Positions 38,601 to 48,232 of a stretch of 64,000 bases of DNA are shown here, piece by piece. Each line of letters opens with the position of its first letter. The first letter of the stretch is position 1. The DNA is from Planctomycetota bacterium (lineage in GTDB: Bacteria > Planctomycetota > PLA2), in contig JAJFFH010000058.1 of the NCBI GenBank assembly GCA_021776735.1, positions 62,001 through 126,000 of the forward strand, given 5' to 3'. Below the pieces are notes generated by a model. The model was not told the DNA's origin. It saw only the letters and a list, made by a program, of their open reading frames with translations, and did no database searches. Made by a program: the position numbers and the translations under genes.

Positions 38601-38949
38601 ACGCTCCGTACCTATGCATTCGGTGTTCCCGGTACTCGTGACATGGCCCGACGCACAGGCACAAGCGGACTATTGGTCCATCATGCGCGCGGGACGCTAC
38701 CGCTGGGTCGCCGATATTGCAGACGACCGCGCTTCAACGCTCGACGGCAACCTGTCCACGCTCACGCATTGGGCCTTCGAGCTGGAGAGCAACTGCTGCC
38801 GCGCCAACCCGCGTCCGGACGGCATCTTCCGCCACCTGACCGGCGACGACCAGACGTCGCAATGCAACAGCGCCGGCATCGGCCAGCCCCCGACCGAACG
38901 CGTGCGCCGGCGCTTCGAGCTCTACGGCATTCCCTGGCGGTTTCGCTGA
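35602..38949 (+). CDS. Very large secreted HEAT-repeat protein
   Basis: 1115 residues. A signal peptide (VRLVGLLLLLLPTREATA) is followed by dozens of HEAT/PBS-lyase-type helical repeats in the first about 450 residues (VRYAAAMALGKAG, VRQAAENAFVLAG, VRVASVRVLGRQG, VRRNALRSLGRIR) and a further alpha-helical region with less regular repeats. The last about 200 residues are Trp/Asp-rich and unlike known domains. It probably acts as a scaffold at the cell envelope. No enzymatic motif was seen. There is no obvious ribosome binding site before ATG 35602. It converges with the next gene with only 6 bp between stops. Confidence 0.88.
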   Translation: MRCVRLVGLLLLLLPTREATADESAALVLLLKDRDRGVRYAAAMALGKAGLHLERVVPLLDDPVWCVRQAAENAFVLAGEERALDHLAPALRNGSAAARLGAAEALARLGRGATPLLRAALKDREPAVVVAALDGLLHRVRAVRQAVAVDLEPLLRAGNEQVQSAAQRLVDSLEPAEEPDKKRALAKIGDASELEEADTPAVIARWRSFRPDLESTDAAVRVASVRVLGRQGKPVLGACADPCSDVRAMAARFAGSPNVLVRLLADKNWRVRRNALRSLGRIRARADAVAPFLADPNLSLAWAAADALRRIGGPAALPVAHVLAGGNPAVLRLAPSIFGAAGKHGAPAVGALAHLLAHDDVNVRDVAAQCLARVGRSALDPTPALVAALEDPRLCVVANAARALARLGPTPPLVAALRSKRARVRAYAAFALGEALGARRGLAYLPYEPRLPVLDAGTPPDPLIKISGLAKLPRLARIRRARRGLWSRDPAVALACAAALDYDEMDARECERAVELLLPEGLRSGSPIDFEKLRSYLGSTELGAFLEYFCRARATAPTRKSVYGALHRLPRSDDIPMLGHFRRSEDSIRLGGFGELLQPYRYTARFPRDRSGLWDAIERFGDIPAPERWWLLELDAIPAARAALLVEVARRHADDEDARATHSWVGLKALGATRDAESKHYLRHVVAGGSEEQRVFALAALAQRGSLPALVRLVRKSATDAQVLGLLLESFPRLANRVLRERLADPKAARACAELVHETLYHGGYLHGLRVDADTFLGIEPSLQLAQLDDDALLTIALRVPGCGTRRVAQALLDGIAPRPPALWLEYDCPLQLDSAHTFLSAMARRRYMATLRGWGRHADPDVRAFAFRRLIRLGDLALQDAILAWLAKHPAELDGLAEADGPSKTIRYPGLLPLLIQRARTNDSESDWLDVLYYQGGPILLLELLTRAERSRLEELCAAGRGLEWTRDMLRRHPDLHWTDHGHVRSPWLLDELRRRLASRSVPMHSVFPVLVTWPDAQAQADYWSIMRAGRYRWVADIADDRASTLDGNLSTLTHWAFELESNCCRANPRPDGIFRHLTGDDQTSQCNSAGIGQPPTERVRRRFELYGIPWRFR

Positions 38950-38955
38950 AACATC

Positions 38956-41094
38956 CTACTCGGTCTTCGGCTCGGGCGGGACCGTGAGGTCCGGCGCAAT
39001 TCGCAACTTCCCCTTGCGTGTGACCAGCTTCTGGAGATCGTCCCGGAACCGCTTGAGCGCGGCGTCGAGCGCAGCGCCTTTGACAAGCTTCGAAACCAGC
39101 TTCTCCTCGTGCCACGCCTTGAGGACCCCCGCAAGCTCGCGGTAGAAACGCAAGGCGCGCTCGGCGTCTTCCAGCCGGGCTTCGATGGTCTTGACGCGCG
39201 CAGCGAACATGGACGCCGTTCGGCCCGTGCGAATACGCGTGGTCATGTTCTCGAGCTCCCGGGCGTACTGCGACAGTCGCTCCGGCCTGAACTCGCTCGG
39301 CGCGTCGGTGAGGTGCTTCTTGACACTGACGGGTGACAGCGCCGCATGCGCCTTCGTGCACGCGGCGATCGTGTCGGCAGCCTTGTCGTCCTTGTCGTCG
39401 CCCGTGCCGGCCCCCTTGATTGTTACACCAAGCTTGTCAAAAGCGTCCTTCGTCAGAACCCCTTCGAAATCCGCCGCGGGATCCCCGGCGCCCCAACCGT
39501 TCCGGATTTCGGTCAGTACGGTCTGCAGTTGTGCAGAGTGCTGGCGGGCATTCTCGATTCTCTCTTCTACGGATCCGGCGGCCGGCGTGATCACGTTTTC
39601 GAAAGGAATCTCCAAGGTGTCAAACGCCAGAAACGCGACATACTGCCGGGGGTGTTCGATCCGGTCGCGGCGGCGATTGCGGCGCTTACGCCTCGACTTG
39701 GCCCCGGAACGTTCGATCAGCTTGAACTGGATCGGATCGGAGATCATCGAATGCAGCCGGTCCTTGGGGAAGAACAGGACCTTGAAACCAACCGCCGCGT
39801 TCTTCGGAACCTTCACGAGCTCCGCCATGCTGTAGTTGACGATATTCGCCAGATGCGCGGGGACTGGATCCGGATACAGTTTCTTGCCCTGCGGGATGCC
39901 GATTCCGGTAAACACCGCGAACGCCTCGACAAGATCCCTGGACCCTGCAAAGCTGGTGGCAACCGCGGTTCCGAGAGCGCCGACGAATTCCAGACTGCGA
40001 AACACGATCTCTCGCTTCCGCTTCGGTTTCCGGTCGGCGACGACCTTGTAGACCTGTTCTTTGCTCTGTGGGGATACCTCAATGGGAATCGTGTACGCCT
40101 CGTCGGAGCCCTTCTCCTTCGGATAGACGAGCGCCCGGCCATACGCGTTGATCATGCCTGTGTTCACGAGGCGATCCTGGTCGGAAGTGTTCAATAGCGA
40201 CAGCGTGACCACGTAGAAGTGATCGCTGACCTCGGTGCCGAACAGCTTCTCCGCCATGTCGTTCGGCATCGGAAAGGCCTTGATGTCGGTCACGCTCAGC
40301 CTGCGGGCCAGAAACCTGTTGCGATACGCCTTGGCCGCGTAGAGCACGAATCTACGCGTACCGCTCGCCACCGCCCTGTGGGCGACGGGCGCGGACACGA
40401 TCTCGTCTCGATAGGCCTCCAGGGCGGTGATCTCTGCCCCGACCGTGTCGGGGGCTTTCTCAATCCGCTCCAGTGCAGCTCGGCACTTTTTTTTGTCGTC
40501 CACAGAGAAGATTCTCGAGCCGCCTTTCAACACAGACTCCGCTTCCGACAGAACGGTGGCCTTGGTCGTATCCTCGGAGCGCTCCTTTCCCAGTATATCG
40601 ATGAACTGGCGCACGAGTTTTCGTCGACGCGCAATGCGGCGCAGCCCGCTCAGCGACCGGCCATCCGCAATGTCAATGGTCACCGTGAGCGGATCGCGGT
40701 CCTCGAAGTTCTTCACGGCATCGGCGTTGATGACGATCGACGCTCGATTGACGCCAACGTACGGATCCATGGTCTCAGGGCCGGGCACGAGGCGCTTGAT
40801 TGTGTAGTCGCCCTTGCCGAGCGGGACAACGCCGCGGATACTCACGGACCAGGACAGCCGGGGATCGTGCAAGTCTTGGCCCGTGATCGGGATGACCAGC
40901 TCCTTGCCCTCTTGAAACGTCAAGACCGCCTGCGTGCCGATCGCATGGATTCTCGGCCGCCCAAGGCCCCGGCCGCCCGGCTGCACCCCGACGGGCGAAG
41001 CCCCGGCCTCGCCGTCCTCTTCTGAATCGTTGTCCTGCTGGCGTCCAGCGCACGCTACGCAGACGAGAGCACACACGATTAGTCGATTGTGCAT
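38956..41094 (-). CDS. Large exported protein of unknown function
   Basis: 712 residues. The start (MHNRLIVCALVCVACAG) is an export signal with a Cys at residues 13 and 16, so it could be a lipoprotein, though the lipobox is imperfect. A low-complexity acidic/Gly stretch follows. The middle has beta-rich segments (RIHAIGTQAVLTFQEGKELVIPITG) and the C-terminal 200 residues are helical and charged (LSQYARELENMTTRIRTG). Not recognised. AGGGAGA lies upstream of ATG 41094. It is convergent with the HEAT protein gene and divergent from the lipoprotein-like gene. Confidence 0.78.
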   Translation of the reverse strand: MHNRLIVCALVCVACAGRQQDNDSEEDGEAGASPVGVQPGGRGLGRPRIHAIGTQAVLTFQEGKELVIPITGQDLHDPRLSWSVSIRGVVPLGKGDYTIKRLVPGPETMDPYVGVNRASIVINADAVKNFEDRDPLTVTIDIADGRSLSGLRRIARRRKLVRQFIDILGKERSEDTTKATVLSEAESVLKGGSRIFSVDDKKKCRAALERIEKAPDTVGAEITALEAYRDEIVSAPVAHRAVASGTRRFVLYAAKAYRNRFLARRLSVTDIKAFPMPNDMAEKLFGTEVSDHFYVVTLSLLNTSDQDRLVNTGMINAYGRALVYPKEKGSDEAYTIPIEVSPQSKEQVYKVVADRKPKRKREIVFRSLEFVGALGTAVATSFAGSRDLVEAFAVFTGIGIPQGKKLYPDPVPAHLANIVNYSMAELVKVPKNAAVGFKVLFFPKDRLHSMISDPIQFKLIERSGAKSRRKRRNRRRDRIEHPRQYVAFLAFDTLEIPFENVITPAAGSVEERIENARQHSAQLQTVLTEIRNGWGAGDPAADFEGVLTKDAFDKLGVTIKGAGTGDDKDDKAADTIAACTKAHAALSPVSVKKHLTDAPSEFRPERLSQYARELENMTTRIRTGRTASMFAARVKTIEARLEDAERALRFYRELAGVLKAWHEEKLVSKLVKGAALDAALKRFRDDLQKLVTRKGKLRIAPDLTVPPEPKTE

Positions 41095-41370
41095 GGAGAG
41101 GGATCTCCCTTTATTTCCCTGTTCTTCGACACATGCTATGGCCATTCTCACGGGTACGCAATGGCGAAATCGAATACACTTTTTTGGAGCACTTGGAATG
41201 CGGTGCGAAGCATGGGCAGACCATTCCAATCCGCGGTCCCCCGCCGCCTCACTACTTACCCAAACGGGGCATTCCGCGGCCGGTTCTCGCTGTTGGCGGG
41301 TCTGCGAATTGCCTAGGATGGCGTGCGGCCGGTGCATGGGAGGTGCGCCCTTTTTTGCGGAGGAATCGAC

Positions 41371-44300
41371 ATGACCAGAAACGGCATTGCGTGGATCCTT
41401 GTTGTCGCGTTGCTTGGACTGCCCGTCAGCTGTTCGAGTAGTGACAACAATCAAATCGTGGCGGCGGCGCTTGTGCTCGGGCTCGCGGTCAAAGGCGAGG
41501 TCGCGAACGCCTCGGCGACTCTGTACGAATTGCATCCGACCGGGGCAAAGGGCCGGCTGCTCGGGTCCACGACCGCGGACGCGAACGGACGGTTCCAGCT
41601 CAACGTGGACTTCGACGGCTGGGCGGTGACCGAGATCACCGGCGGCACGACGACCGATTTTCGCGGCGTTACCGGGACCATCGGTTCGGAGTTCCCGCTC
41701 CTCGGGATCACGAACGTCCAGCGCGGCCAGACGGTCAACATGAGCGCGACGGTCCTATCGACGCTCGCGTTCCTGATGCTCAAGGGCGAGTTAGTACGCG
41801 GGAGCAACTTCGGCGATGCGGTCGAGAACGTCGAGTATCGACTCGCCGCAATGTCGGGCCTGCTGAGCCTGCGCCAAGAGGCGTTCGGCGCCCCGACCGG
41901 CCCGATCCTGTTTGGACGCCAGCCGATCCTGCTCACCGGCGGGACGCAGGCGGTCTCGCCTGAGACCAACTACGGCGCGCTCGCGGACGGCTTTTGCGAA
42001 ATGGCGATCCAGCTCGCGATCGACGAGCTGGAACTCGCGTTCCTGATCGGCGCGGACCTGATCGACGGACTGCTCGACGGCAACAACTTCGGCCGCGGGA
42101 TTCTGTCATCGGGCGGCACGCAGTTGCCGAACAACACCCTGAACGTGCTCTGGCCCAGTTCGATCTCCAACTTTCTCTTGTCCGGCTTCAACCAGTCCGG
42201 GCTCGACCCTGACGACATTCCGGCGATCAACGCGCTGCAGGCCGTGCAGGCGGCCCTCGGCCCCGCACCCGTCCTTGGAGCGACCTCGCCGAACTACGCG
42301 TTCTTCGACCAGGACACGAGCATCGACCTCCGCGGCTTCAACCTGCCTTCGGCCAGTGACACACGCATCGCCGTCGGCGGCGCGGTCGTCGATCCGACCG
42401 ACATCGAGGACACCCCCACCGGGTTGCGCTTCAACCTGCGCGCCAGCCTCGGTGTGCAGTGGGTCAACGACCTCGCGGACCTGAAGATCGAGGACACCCG
42501 GACGGGATTTCGAGCCACCGAACGGCTCGCCGCCCTGCGCCCCCAGCTCCAGCCGACGGTTTCTTGGTTCGGACCGACCGTGGCGGCCGCGAGCGGCGGC
42601 ACACTGCTCGAGATCGTGGGCATGAATCTGCACGCCGGAACGACCGTTACCATCGACAGCCAGACCGCAATGGTCGTCGGCGACGGCGCTCCGTTCAAGA
42701 TCACGGTGGCGACACCCGGGTTGAGTCCCGGCACCTACTCGGTGACCCTCTCCAACGGGCAGGGCACGACGAACGCGGGCAGTGTCACGGTCAAGGAAGT
42801 GGACCTGACCGCGGACGAAACGGAAACCGACAACAACCCCCAGCTCGGCTTCGCATTCCAGATCGGATACAACCCGGACAAGTTCGCCTCGGCGTACCGG
42901 TTCGAGTACGACTGGCAAAACGCCGACGTCGGCACGTCGCAGATCACGCGGGACACGGTTCGCGAGAACGCGACCGCTGCCAACCGCGAGAACTTCCCGA
43001 ACGTGGGCACGTTCCGCGCGCGCTGCGGTGACGGCGAGTCGATCCTCAACAACGGCGACGGGATCAACTTCTTCATCAACCAGATGCGCAACGGGCGCGT
43101 CCGTTCCGGCAACGGCCCCGACGCCATCACGTTCGGCTGGGAACGCCCCACGGACGTGACGCGCCAGACGGTCGCCGGCACGCACTACGTGGTCACGCAA
43201 CAATGGGACTTCGAAGCGAGCCGCCAGCGCTACATGTACGGGTGGATGCACCTCGACGAGGGCGGCGTGGGGTCGATCACGCTTCACTGCCTGGAGAGGG
43301 CGCTTGATACGGCCATCGAATCGACTGACATCCTGTGCGGCAGCTTCGACTGGGACATCGATTCCGCTGGCAAGATGAGCTGGACGCCGCGAGGATTCAC
43401 GCCGCTGCCCAACCTCGAAGCATACTTCTCCGGCGACGGCAACACCGGCGTGGGCCTGGGAACGGTGGGCAACTCGGTCGTCTACGGCACCATGCTCCGG
43501 CTACGCGAGGGGCAGGGCCTGGACACCGCCGCCGGCTCGTGGCTCGGACACCGGCATCGCGAACGCATCGAGCCCGGATTCACGGAAACCCGGATCGGCG
43601 TGGAGTACTCGCTCAGTTCGCGGACAACCATCGGCGTCGCCGGCCTTGAGTTCTTCGAAGAGGTCACGCGCGACTCGGTCGATACCAACGACCGTTTCGA
43701 CTGGCGCCTGAACACGGTCGGCTACCTGGTTGACGGCCGCGGCATCCTCCGCGACGAGGACACGGGCTTCATTGTCGGCGCGACGCTCCGCGACAACGAC
43801 TTCGGTATCCGGATCGTCGGCGGAATCGACCCGGACAACTTCATGTTCTACGGCAGCCAGGTCTTCGCGCCCGGCTATCAGACCGATCTGTCGGTGCGCG
43901 GCCGGTACGGCGGCGCCCTGATCGAGGCCACGTCCGCGGGCGATACGACGTCGGCCGGTTCCAGCACGGCAGCGCTGACCCTGCGCGACTACGACCCGGA
44001 CGACGACCCGACCTCTTCGTCCGGGCACACGTTCGGCATGGCGGGCCGGTATTCGGCCGCGCGGAGGACAGGCCAGACGATCGACCGCGACGCCTCCCGC
44101 AACGTGACCATCAGCCCGTTTGACAACACGGACAACGAAACCTTCAGCTACGCCATGGTCGGCCGCCACCTGATCGAGTTCCAGCTCGATCCGCATGTGG
44201 TGCGGCGCTCCGGCGCCGTGTCGCCCTACGGCATGGCGATCCAGCTCAGCGATCAGGGCGCCGGGAACACGACCTCCAAGGGCATGCTCTTCAAGATGCG

Positions 44301-45012
44301 CAGCGGGGGTGTTTCCCTCGACGGCAACTTCCGCGCGGCCCTGATCGAGAAGGGCTACGACCTCGGCAACGGCGACCTCAACCTCACGATCCAGGACTGG
44401 AGCGCCGCGAACTTCGGCAAGGGATCGTTCACGGCGAGCGGGACGCGGTCCGACGTCTTCGAGAACCAGACGACGAACACCGGGGGAGCGACGGCGTCCG
44501 GTTCGGCCACCATGAGCGCCGACGGCGTCTTGGAGCTGGATCTCGGCGGCCGTTTCTTCATGATCGTTCCGTACGACGACGGCCAATCGTTTGTCGGCAT
44601 CAACTCGGACACGAGTGGCCGGCAATCGCTGTTTTTCGGCACCAAGGTGCAGACAACAGCGCCGACCGTCGGCAACTTCCGCAAGCTCCGCCTGGGCTAC
44701 AGCTTCAACGACTTCGGGATCTTCCCGCCCGGCTTCGCAATGAGTTCCGGGGTCCTCAAGGAGGCATTCCTGAGCTCCGGGCAAGTGAACCTGACGGGCG
44801 CAATCGCCGACCACACCAACCAGACCCCGAACGTCCAGATCTTTCAGAACTTCAACTCGGCGCGCCTGACCTACGGAAACGACGGCGCCGCCACGTCAGG
44901 CGAAGGCACGGGCCCGGAGCGCTTCGGCGGCGGTGCACCGACCATCGGCTACGACACGGCACCCGACCTCGAAAACTCCCTTATGCAGTTCAGCATCCGC
45001 ATGCGCTGGTAG
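41371..45012 (+). CDS. Giant surface lipoprotein-like protein with IPT/TIG-like domain
   Basis: 1213 residues. GGAGGA 6 nt before ATG 41371 fixes the start. The leader ILVVALLGLPVSC ends in a lipobox-like LPVSC, so it is probably lipidated and attached to the outer membrane. Residues 40-100 look like a carboxypeptidase-regulatory/Cna-B-type beta sandwich (TTADANGRFQLNV). An IPT/TIG-like domain lies near residues 390-490 (TVSWFGPTVAAASGGTLLEI...GLSPGTYSVTLSNGQG). The remaining 700 residues are beta-rich, with many repeated Asp/Gly/Thr turns. A large adhesin or surface scaffold is inferred. Confidence 0.85.
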   Translation: MTRNGIAWILVVALLGLPVSCSSSDNNQIVAAALVLGLAVKGEVANASATLYELHPTGAKGRLLGSTTADANGRFQLNVDFDGWAVTEITGGTTTDFRGVTGTIGSEFPLLGITNVQRGQTVNMSATVLSTLAFLMLKGELVRGSNFGDAVENVEYRLAAMSGLLSLRQEAFGAPTGPILFGRQPILLTGGTQAVSPETNYGALADGFCEMAIQLAIDELELAFLIGADLIDGLLDGNNFGRGILSSGGTQLPNNTLNVLWPSSISNFLLSGFNQSGLDPDDIPAINALQAVQAALGPAPVLGATSPNYAFFDQDTSIDLRGFNLPSASDTRIAVGGAVVDPTDIEDTPTGLRFNLRASLGVQWVNDLADLKIEDTRTGFRATERLAALRPQLQPTVSWFGPTVAAASGGTLLEIVGMNLHAGTTVTIDSQTAMVVGDGAPFKITVATPGLSPGTYSVTLSNGQGTTNAGSVTVKEVDLTADETETDNNPQLGFAFQIGYNPDKFASAYRFEYDWQNADVGTSQITRDTVRENATAANRENFPNVGTFRARCGDGESILNNGDGINFFINQMRNGRVRSGNGPDAITFGWERPTDVTRQTVAGTHYVVTQQWDFEASRQRYMYGWMHLDEGGVGSITLHCLERALDTAIESTDILCGSFDWDIDSAGKMSWTPRGFTPLPNLEAYFSGDGNTGVGLGTVGNSVVYGTMLRLREGQGLDTAAGSWLGHRHRERIEPGFTETRIGVEYSLSSRTTIGVAGLEFFEEVTRDSVDTNDRFDWRLNTVGYLVDGRGILRDEDTGFIVGATLRDNDFGIRIVGGIDPDNFMFYGSQVFAPGYQTDLSVRGRYGGALIEATSAGDTTSAGSSTAALTLRDYDPDDDPTSSSGHTFGMAGRYSAARRTGQTIDRDASRNVTISPFDNTDNETFSYAMVGRHLIEFQLDPHVVRRSGAVSPYGMAIQLSDQGAGNTTSKGMLFKMRSGGVSLDGNFRAALIEKGYDLGNGDLNLTIQDWSAANFGKGSFTASGTRSDVFENQTTNTGGATASGSATMSADGVLELDLGGRFFMIVPYDDGQSFVGINSDTSGRQSLFFGTKVQTTAPTVGNFRKLRLGYSFNDFGIFPPGFAMSSGVLKEAFLSSGQVNLTGAIADHTNQTPNVQIFQNFNSARLTYGNDGAATSGEGTGPERFGGGAPTIGYDTAPDLENSLMQFSIRMRW

Positions 45013-45023
45013 TCCTACGGTGC

Positions 45024-45051
45024 AGGGCCGCGTCCCGCGCGGCGCGGCCCT
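45024..45051. terminator. GC-rich stem-loop after the lipoprotein-like gene
   Basis: AGGGCCGCG (45024-45032) pairs with CGCGGCCCT (45043-45051) in the 54-bp space before the next gene. There is no U-tract, so it may attenuate rather than end transcription. Confidence 0.5.
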
Positions 45052-45066
45052 ACAATCTCGGGGAAC

Positions 45067-46536
45067 ATGCGGACACGACTGACGGTCTTCGCGATCATCG
45101 CCGGCTGTGTCACGCCCCCCGCCGTACGATCGGCCGGACGCCGAACGCTCGACCTCACCGACTTCCCCGCCGGCACCGAGCTTGTCGAAATCGGAAACAG
45201 CGGCCAGAAGCTGCGCGGCGTGTTCGTGCCCGGCGACCCGGTCGTCTTGTCGCTCCCGGAATCCGGCGGCTCGATCACGCGCGGACCGAAACATGGCCAG
45301 GGCTACGGACTCGCCTGGGATTTACACGCACTCGGCATGGGTTTTTTGTGCGTCGACTACCGCGGTGTCGGCGCGTCGGACGGCGAGGCGTCCGTCAAAC
45401 AGCTGCGAGCCGACGTGCGAACGGCATGGAAGGAAGCCGTGCGGCGCGCGGGCGGCGATTCGGGGCGGGTCGTACTACGCGGCGTGTCTTTGGGGGGTCT
45501 GGGGGCATCGCTGTTGCTTGAAGACGGAGCCCGGCCCGCCGTCGTCGTCGTGGCCGCACCCGTACGCGCGAAGACCGCTGTGCCGCGCTTTGCGGACGAG
45601 TGGGCCGAAAGCGGGGCCGAGCGTCTGCTGGCCCGGCTGGTCGTGCGCCGGCCCGTGCGCACGGATCTCGTGAGGGCGCTTCAAACGACGACGGGCGCGA
45701 CGCTGGTGGTAGCCGGCGCCAACGATCCGTACCTCTCGAACAAGGAGCGCGCCCTGTTCCGCGACGCCGCCGGCGAGTACGTCGAGCTTGCCGACGCGGA
45801 CCACGACGCCGTTGTCGATTCCGCCCGCGGCCTTCTTGAGGCCGAGCGGCACCTCTACCTGAAGACTTTCGCGGAGCTCCCGCGCCTGGCCGAGCGGATC
45901 GAGCGCATCCGCCGGGAAGTTCCCGGGGCCCCGGGCCGTGACCAGCTCGCTCCGATGCTCGCACGTTTTGCCGGCGACGTCCCATCGACGGAGGCCGCGG
46001 TCGCAATGGCGCTCTCTCCCAACGACCTGCGCCGCTCGCCCGCACTCGAAAACTGGCTGCGCACGCTTCCGCCCCTCCCGCTGGAAGCGGCCCGGGCTCT
46101 TGCAAGCTTCGACGATCCGACAGGGCGGCTCGACCTCGTCGATTTCTTCGGCTGGACCGCGTGGGTCCGGGGACAGACCGGACCGCACACACCGCAGCGG
46201 CTCCTCGAAGCGATCATCCGAACGAGGCGCTGGCGCCGCGTGACCATGCGCGTGACGAACAACCACCGCGACGGCCGCCGCGAGGTCCGCGAATGGACCT
46301 GGGCGGACCTTGACGAGAGCACGATGGTTGACGGGGGCCCGGTGCCCGACGGCGGCAAGATGCCCGCGCGCCTGCGCCTCCCGCCCCGCGAAATGCTGCG
46401 CCAGGGACTCCTCCTGGCACTCAAGGCCGCACTCATTCCCGCGCGCACGATCACCGAGAGCGGCCAGCACGAAATCGAAGTGTTCGAGCGGGGCCGCTGG
46501 CACCGCATCCCCCTGCCCGCATCGATCCCGAAGTAG
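45067..46536 (+). CDS. Secreted alpha/beta-hydrolase-fold protein
   Basis: 489 residues. A signal peptide (MRTRLTVFAIIAGCV) is followed by an alpha/beta hydrolase domain of about 270 residues: GFLCVDYRGVGASDG, nucleophile elbow GVSLGG, acid region GANDPYL and His in ADADHDAVV. The C-terminal about 200 residues have no clear match. It is probably a periplasmic esterase or peptidase-like enzyme of unknown substrate. It is in the same direction as the lipoprotein gene, separated by a stem-loop. A REPIN-like hairpin overlaps its stop codon region. Confidence 0.85.
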   Translation: MRTRLTVFAIIAGCVTPPAVRSAGRRTLDLTDFPAGTELVEIGNSGQKLRGVFVPGDPVVLSLPESGGSITRGPKHGQGYGLAWDLHALGMGFLCVDYRGVGASDGEASVKQLRADVRTAWKEAVRRAGGDSGRVVLRGVSLGGLGASLLLEDGARPAVVVVAAPVRAKTAVPRFADEWAESGAERLLARLVVRRPVRTDLVRALQTTTGATLVVAGANDPYLSNKERALFRDAAGEYVELADADHDAVVDSARGLLEAERHLYLKTFAELPRLAERIERIRREVPGAPGRDQLAPMLARFAGDVPSTEAAVAMALSPNDLRRSPALENWLRTLPPLPLEAARALASFDDPTGRLDLVDFFGWTAWVRGQTGPHTPQRLLEAIIRTRRWRRVTMRVTNNHRDGRREVREWTWADLDESTMVDGGPVPDGGKMPARLRLPPREMLRQGLLLALKAALIPARTITESGQHEIEVFERGRWHRIPLPASIPK

Positions 46537-46579
46537 CGAACCGACGGCGATGTTTGTCGAGAATCGCCGTCCGTTTGCT
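46535..46579. repeat. Dispersed palindromic repeat, full inverted pair (REPIN-like)
   Basis: The left arm AGCGAACCGACGGCGAT starts at 46535. The right arm AATCGCCGTCCGTTTGCT is at 46562-46579. The arms pair at 15 of 17-18 positions, with a loop of about 10 nt. It lies between the convergent hydrolase and peptidase genes, touching the hydrolase stop codon. Confidence 0.8.
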
Positions 46580-46588
46580 GTTTTCCGC

Positions 46589-48232
46589 TCAGCCGTTCTT
46601 CTTCTTGGCTTCGGCTTCCTTTTTTTCGCGGAGCCGCTGGCGCGCGAACTCGAGCTTGAACCAGATGTCCTGGTCGTCCGGGTCGATCTCGTGGGCCAGC
46701 TCCAGCAGTCGCATGGCCTCCTCGTCGTGCTCGTCCGTGCTGAAGCGAGCCCGGCCCTGGAGCGCCCACGCGCGTGCGTGCAGCGGGTCGAGCTCGACCG
46801 CTTTCTTGGCGTACTTCAGCGCGATGCCGGGCATGTTCTGGAGCAACTTCAGCTCGGCGTAGCCGAAACAGGCGGCGGAACTCTTCGCGCCCTTGTCGAT
46901 CGCGCGCTTGTAGTACAGCCGCGCCTTGGCACGCTGCCCGTACATGCTCATGATCCAGCCCGCCTCGACCCAGTTGACGTCGGCGCGACCGTCGAGGGAC
47001 AGCTTCGTCTTGATGTAGTCGTACCACTCCTGCTCGAGCGCCTTCATGTCCTTCACGCGGACGTATCTCTTGAACGCCTCCACGACCTCGGTCGGGGGAA
47101 GCTGGCGGATCGTCGCGAAGCGCGCCACGGTCTTGAGACGGCTGTCGCGGCCGATCGCCATGAAGAAGCGCTTGAAGCCCTTGGAGTACTTGGGGGTGTG
47201 CAGGAGGAAATGGCAAAGCGACCACGCCCACGAGTAGCCGACGGCGCCCATGCCCTGCGTCTTCAGCAGGTCCATCAGCTTGACCCACTTGTCGTCGCCG
47301 ATCTGGGCGTGGAGGACCGCGAGGCGTCCGGCCTGCAGTCGTCCCAGTTTCATCGTCTTCGTCGCCGGGTTCCACTCACTCGCGCCGAAGTATTCCGCCA
47401 TGCCCTCGCCGATCCACCACGGGTACCACCGGTTCCGGTTGATCATGTGGGCCAGCATGTGGTTGCCCTCGTGAAACATGACGTCGATGGTGTACGCCTT
47501 GTTGTTGCGATCGAAGTAGAAATGCAGATCGCGCTCGGTGGGCATGTAGTAGCCGATCACGCCCCGCGGCGCGCCACTCACCTGCTCGAAGTACTCGCGG
47601 TTGTGGTAGATGTTGATCGTGACCGTGCCGAACTTCGGGCTCGGCTTGAAGCGCCAATACTTCGTGAAGTACGTGTAGTACGCCTCGAACAGGTCCTTGA
47701 ACTCCAAAAAGACCGCATCCGGCAGCGTGTGCTTGAACACGAAGCGCTTCGTCTTGACCTCGGCGTGGTTGCGCCAGAACCGCCGGGCCTTCATCTGCTC
47801 CATGCGTTTTTCGCGAGCCGCGAACGCCTTTTTGCGTTCACGCTCCGCGACAGGAATGCGCACCCAGCGGCCCTTCCACCGGGCAAGCCCCTTGGCGAAC
47901 CTGACTTTCTCTTCCGGCGTCACCGGCACGTACGTACCGGACTTGCCCTTGAAAAAGCCATCGACCAGCGCACTCGGCACCGTGATCGCGCCGTGCTTGA
48001 ACTTGACGACGTAGCCGTCCGCGGTCACCTCAATCGGTTTGCCTTCAAAGAAGCGACCGTCCTTCAGCGCAAGCGTGTCGGCCCGCGCGCGAGGCCCGGC
48101 CGCCGCCAGCACGAGCGCCACGACGACACCGGTGAGAAGAGTCGGTGTAAGGCGCAAGCCGCAGGCGAGCGACCTGGCGCAGCCGCAGCCGGCCAAAGCC
48201 AGGCGACCCTTCAAACAACGCCTAGCCCGCAT
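46589..48232 (-). CDS. Peptidase-MA-like metallopeptidase with TPR tail
   Basis: About 547 residues. An N-terminal export signal (LTGVVVALVLAAAGPRARA) is followed by a small beta domain (LKDGRFFEGKPIEVTADGYVV), then a gluzincin-type peptidase with HEGNH at 254-258 and downstream WWIGEGMAEYFG supplying the third Glu ligand. The C-terminal 150 residues are TPR-like (ARLYYKRAIDKGAKSSAACFG). It is a periplasmic or outer-membrane zinc peptidase. The start is uncertain: ATG 48232 overlaps the upstream stop by 11 nt, and a nearer TTG would place the signal peptide closer to the start. It follows an inactive-looking paralogue. Confidence 0.87.
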   Translation of the reverse strand: MRARRCLKGRLALAGCGCARSLACGLRLTPTLLTGVVVALVLAAAGPRARADTLALKDGRFFEGKPIEVTADGYVVKFKHGAITVPSALVDGFFKGKSGTYVPVTPEEKVRFAKGLARWKGRWVRIPVAERERKKAFAAREKRMEQMKARRFWRNHAEVKTKRFVFKHTLPDAVFLEFKDLFEAYYTYFTKYWRFKPSPKFGTVTINIYHNREYFEQVSGAPRGVIGYYMPTERDLHFYFDRNNKAYTIDVMFHEGNHMLAHMINRNRWYPWWIGEGMAEYFGASEWNPATKTMKLGRLQAGRLAVLHAQIGDDKWVKLMDLLKTQGMGAVGYSWAWSLCHFLLHTPKYSKGFKRFFMAIGRDSRLKTVARFATIRQLPPTEVVEAFKRYVRVKDMKALEQEWYDYIKTKLSLDGRADVNWVEAGWIMSMYGQRAKARLYYKRAIDKGAKSSAACFGYAELKLLQNMPGIALKYAKKAVELDPLHARAWALQGRARFSTDEHDEEAMRLLELAHEIDPDDQDIWFKLEFARQRLREKKEAEAKKKNG